Below are positions 33,712-35,181 of a stretch of DNA of 35,181 nt, piece by piece. Numbering within the stretch: the stretch's first letter is position 1; the number at the start of each line of letters is the position of its first letter. The notes beneath the pieces were generated by a model that saw only the letters and a list, made by a program, of their open reading frames with translations, was not told the origin of the DNA and searched no databases. The position numbers and the translations under genes were made by a program. The stretch spans positions 1 through 35,181 of the forward strand of contig NZ_MUKN01000040.1 of assembly GCF_001995175.1 (NCBI RefSeq), given 5' to 3'. This DNA comes from Rathayibacter rhapontici (GTDB taxonomy: Bacteria; Actinomycetota; Actinomycetes; Actinomycetales; Microbacteriaceae).

Positions 33712-34300
33712 GGTGGGCCGCGGAGCGGCCCACCGCGGTCGGGCTGCGTTGGATCGTGGGCCGCGGGGCGGCCCACCGCGGTCGGCTTCCAGGGGTGATC
33801 GCGTTCCGCGGAGCGTGGTGCGTTCCGCCTAGCGCGATCCGCTCGCACGCGGATCGCGCGTTCGGCTTCGCGGTGTTGTCTCGTGCGCCGCGGGGCGGCG
33901 CACCGCGGTCGGCTTCCGGGGGTGGTCGCGTTCCGCGGAGCGTGGTGCGTTCCGCCCAGCGTGATTTGCTGGCACGCGGATCGCGCGTTCGGCTTCGCGG
34001 TGTTCGTCTTGTGCGCCGCGGGGCGGCGCACCGCGGTCGGGCTGCGTTGGATTGTGGGCCGCGGGGCGGCCCACCGCGGTCGGCTCCTCCACGGGGCGCG
34101 GTTCCCGAGAGCGTCCTGCGTTCCGCCTAGCGCGATCCGCTGGCACGCGGATCGCGCGTTCGGCTCCGCGGTGTTCGTCTTGCGCACCGCGGTCGGCTTT
34201 GAGGGGTGGTCGCGTTCCGTGGAGCGTGGTGCGTTCCGCCTAGCGCGATCCGCTGGCACGCGGATCGCACGTTCGGCTCCGCCGCGCGCTTCGGCGCCAC
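33712..34300 (+). repeat. Degenerate tandem array of two-hairpin units (four copies)
   Basis: Core blocks starting GCGTTCCG or a variant lie at about 33801, 33928, 34098 and 34212. Each contains TGCGTTCCGCC(T/C)AGCG and, in most copies, the hairpin GCGATCCG-N8-CGGATCGC, and ends with TTCGGCT and, in three, GCGGTGTT. Between blocks sit 9-bp-stem hairpins followed by CGCGGTCGG. These are at 33712-33734, 33756-33776, 33883-33903, 34011-34031 and 34054-34074, plus a half-lost one at about 34182-34188. Arms are GTGGGCCGC/GCGGCCCAC or GTGCGCCGC/GCGGCGCAC, a compensated base-pair swap. No protein seems encoded. The first hairpin may also terminate the Nudix-fold gene. Confidence 0.88.
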
Positions 34301-34904
34301 TCTCCGGAGGCGAAGCGCTGCCGCGACTTCCGCCGAAGGGGCCGCGTGCCGCGGGCCTGATGGCGAGGAGCCGTGCTTGAGCCGGTTCGCGCGCGAGAGG
34401 TGTGGAGATCTGGGGCGGCAGCTCGAGGCGCAGTGTCCGGGGCCGGGAGTGCGATTCCGAGCAGTACGTCAGCTGAGAGTGACCGTCAGCCACGATGGTG
34501 GCTGAGCCCGGATCGCGGCCGACTTTCTGGGCGGCGTCGACAGCGCGGCAGCGTCATCAGAGATCCGACGAAGGAATCGGTTCCGGAGATCAGGCCCGTC
34601 CGCGCGCACCCCGCATGCCTGCTGACCGGGTCCGTGCGTATTCGAGGTCGAGGACCGCTCCGCCCGCAGAATCGGGCCCACAGCGCGCTCCTGACCTCGG
34701 TTGCGAACGCCGACCGCGGCGACCACCGTTCCGAGCCCTGCGCGCTCTCGACGCCTCGCGGCATCGCGCTACCGGCCCCCCCGCCGCGCGAGCCGACCGC
34801 ACCCACGCACTGTCAACGACAGACCGGAGGAACGACGAAGGCCGGGACTTCTTCCCACGGACGACTCCGCAGGAGGAACTCCCGGCCTTCGACACCTTCA
34901 TCGC
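34301..34904. other. Stretch without convincing gene
   Basis: About 600 bp with short open frames on both strands, none resembling a known protein or showing a ribosome site plus promoter. Composition is less extreme than in neighbouring genes, with little third-position G/C bias in any frame. The only clear structure is the long inverted repeat at 34836-34891, listed separately. It may be decayed sequence or non-coding spacer. Confidence 0.6.
34836..34891. repeat. Long inverted repeat, 16-bp arms
   Basis: CGAAGGCCGGGACTTC (34836-34851) pairs with GAACTCCCGGCCTTCG (34876-34891), 15 of 16 bases, across a 24-base loop. It could be a terminator or a mobile palindrome. No T-run follows on either strand, and no gene abuts it. 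Confidence 0.75.
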
Positions 34905-35053
34905 CCACTCGACCCGCACGCGCCGCCGAAGCAGCACCCACGAGCCGAACCGGTGATCCGCGTGTCAGCGGATCGCCGTAGGCGTTCGCGACCCGCTCTG
35001 CGAATCGCAACCACCTCAGAGAGCCGACCGCGGTGCGCCGCTAGCGGCGCACC
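34905..35053 (-). repeat. Diverged inverted copy of the two-hairpin unit
   Basis: Read on the minus strand, this has the same order as the array at 33.7-34.3 kb. First comes hairpin GGTGCGCCGC-TA-GCGGCGCACC (complement of 35032-35053), then CGCGGTCGGCT, a diverged middle, GATCCGCTGACACGCGGATC (34954-34973) and GGTTCGGCT. The hairpin lies eight bases beyond the stop of the right-hand minus-strand gene and may act as its terminator. Confidence 0.75.
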
Positions 35054-35060
35054 GACAAGC

Positions 35061-35181
35061 TCAGCCCTGCGCGCGCCGTCCGCCGCGGCGGGCGCCGCCG
35101 CCGGAGCCCTCGCGGGCCGGTGCGGCCGAGGAGGCGCCACCGGTCGCGGTGCTGTAGAACGAGCGCGAGCCGCCGGAGGTC
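35061..35181 (-). CDS. C-terminal end of a minus-strand gene, possibly a DEAD-box RNA helicase
   Basis: Only the last 40 codons are in the window. They encode a low-complexity Gly/Ser/Ala/Arg tail (SRSFYSTATGGASSAAP, then ARRGGRRAQG and stop). Basic Gly/Arg-rich tails of this kind are typical of actinobacterial DEAD-box RNA helicases, where they bind RNA. No catalytic motif is visible, so the assignment rests on tail style and is weak. The start lies beyond the right edge. Confidence 0.4.
   Translation of the reverse strand, partial: TSGGSRSFYSTATGGASSAAPAREGSGGGARRGGRRAQG

Noticed and set aside
33712..34300. CRISPR-like appearance of the array
   Set aside because: Repeats and spacers have irregular lengths, the spacers are themselves related, and no cas gene is present.
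33597..34493. Minus-strand frame across the repeat array encoding repeated RAIRVPADRARRNAP-like peptides
   Set aside because: The repetition comes from the DNA repeat. There is no ribosome site or promoter, and the base changes that conserve hairpin pairing argue for structure, not protein.

Overview
The window is very GC-rich (by eye about 70% or more). It uses GTG as well as ATG starts, has many candidate leaderless promoters, and carries genes typical of actinobacteria: tandem LCP cell-wall ligases, a full-length Lhr helicase, a Nei-type glycosylase and oligopeptide-type ABC transporters. I infer a Microbacteriaceae-like actinobacterium, perhaps near Rathayibacter or Curtobacterium. No database search was run. 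No insertion sequence, phage gene or CRISPR array was seen.

Positions 1-16.5 kb form a glycoside-utilisation locus. A partial ROK-type regulator (minus strand) is divergent from a GH2 beta-mannosidase, which is followed by a LacI-type sensor lacking a DNA-binding domain. Next comes a five-gene oligopeptide/oligosaccharide-type ABC transporter (binding lipoprotein, two permeases, two ATPases) and a second ROK regulator. After a palindromic intergenic repeat pair come a GH42 beta-galactosidase, a GH36 alpha-galactosidase and an FMN-dependent alpha-hydroxy-acid oxidase, the last three with overlapping ends. The enzyme set fits breakdown of galactose-decorated manno-oligosaccharides (galactomannan or galactoglucomannan side products). 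Three promoters here share an ACTTNGTT half-site. Four genes in this part carry one-base frameshifts (six in all), so they are either decaying or mis-sequenced.

Positions 16.5-33.7 kb are housekeeping. They hold a diacylglycerol-kinase-family lipid kinase and an enoyl-CoA hydratase (minus), serS with a HAD phosphatase, tRNA-Ser(UGA), an ECF sigma factor with a membrane partner, two tandem LCP proteins (the first with a frameshifted tail), tRNA-Ser(GCU), a small unknown protein, a Tat-exported Ig-like protein, the lhr-nei pair, a serine esterase, and a Nudix-fold protein with a broken Nudix box.

Positions 33.7-35.06 kb have no convincing gene. They hold a degenerate tandem array of about 110-170 bp units, each built around two hairpins. 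One hairpin exists in two versions with compensating base changes, and a diverged copy of the whole unit lies inverted at 34.9-35.05 kb. The last 120 bp are the Gly/Arg-rich C-terminus of a minus-strand gene, possibly a DEAD-box RNA helicase.
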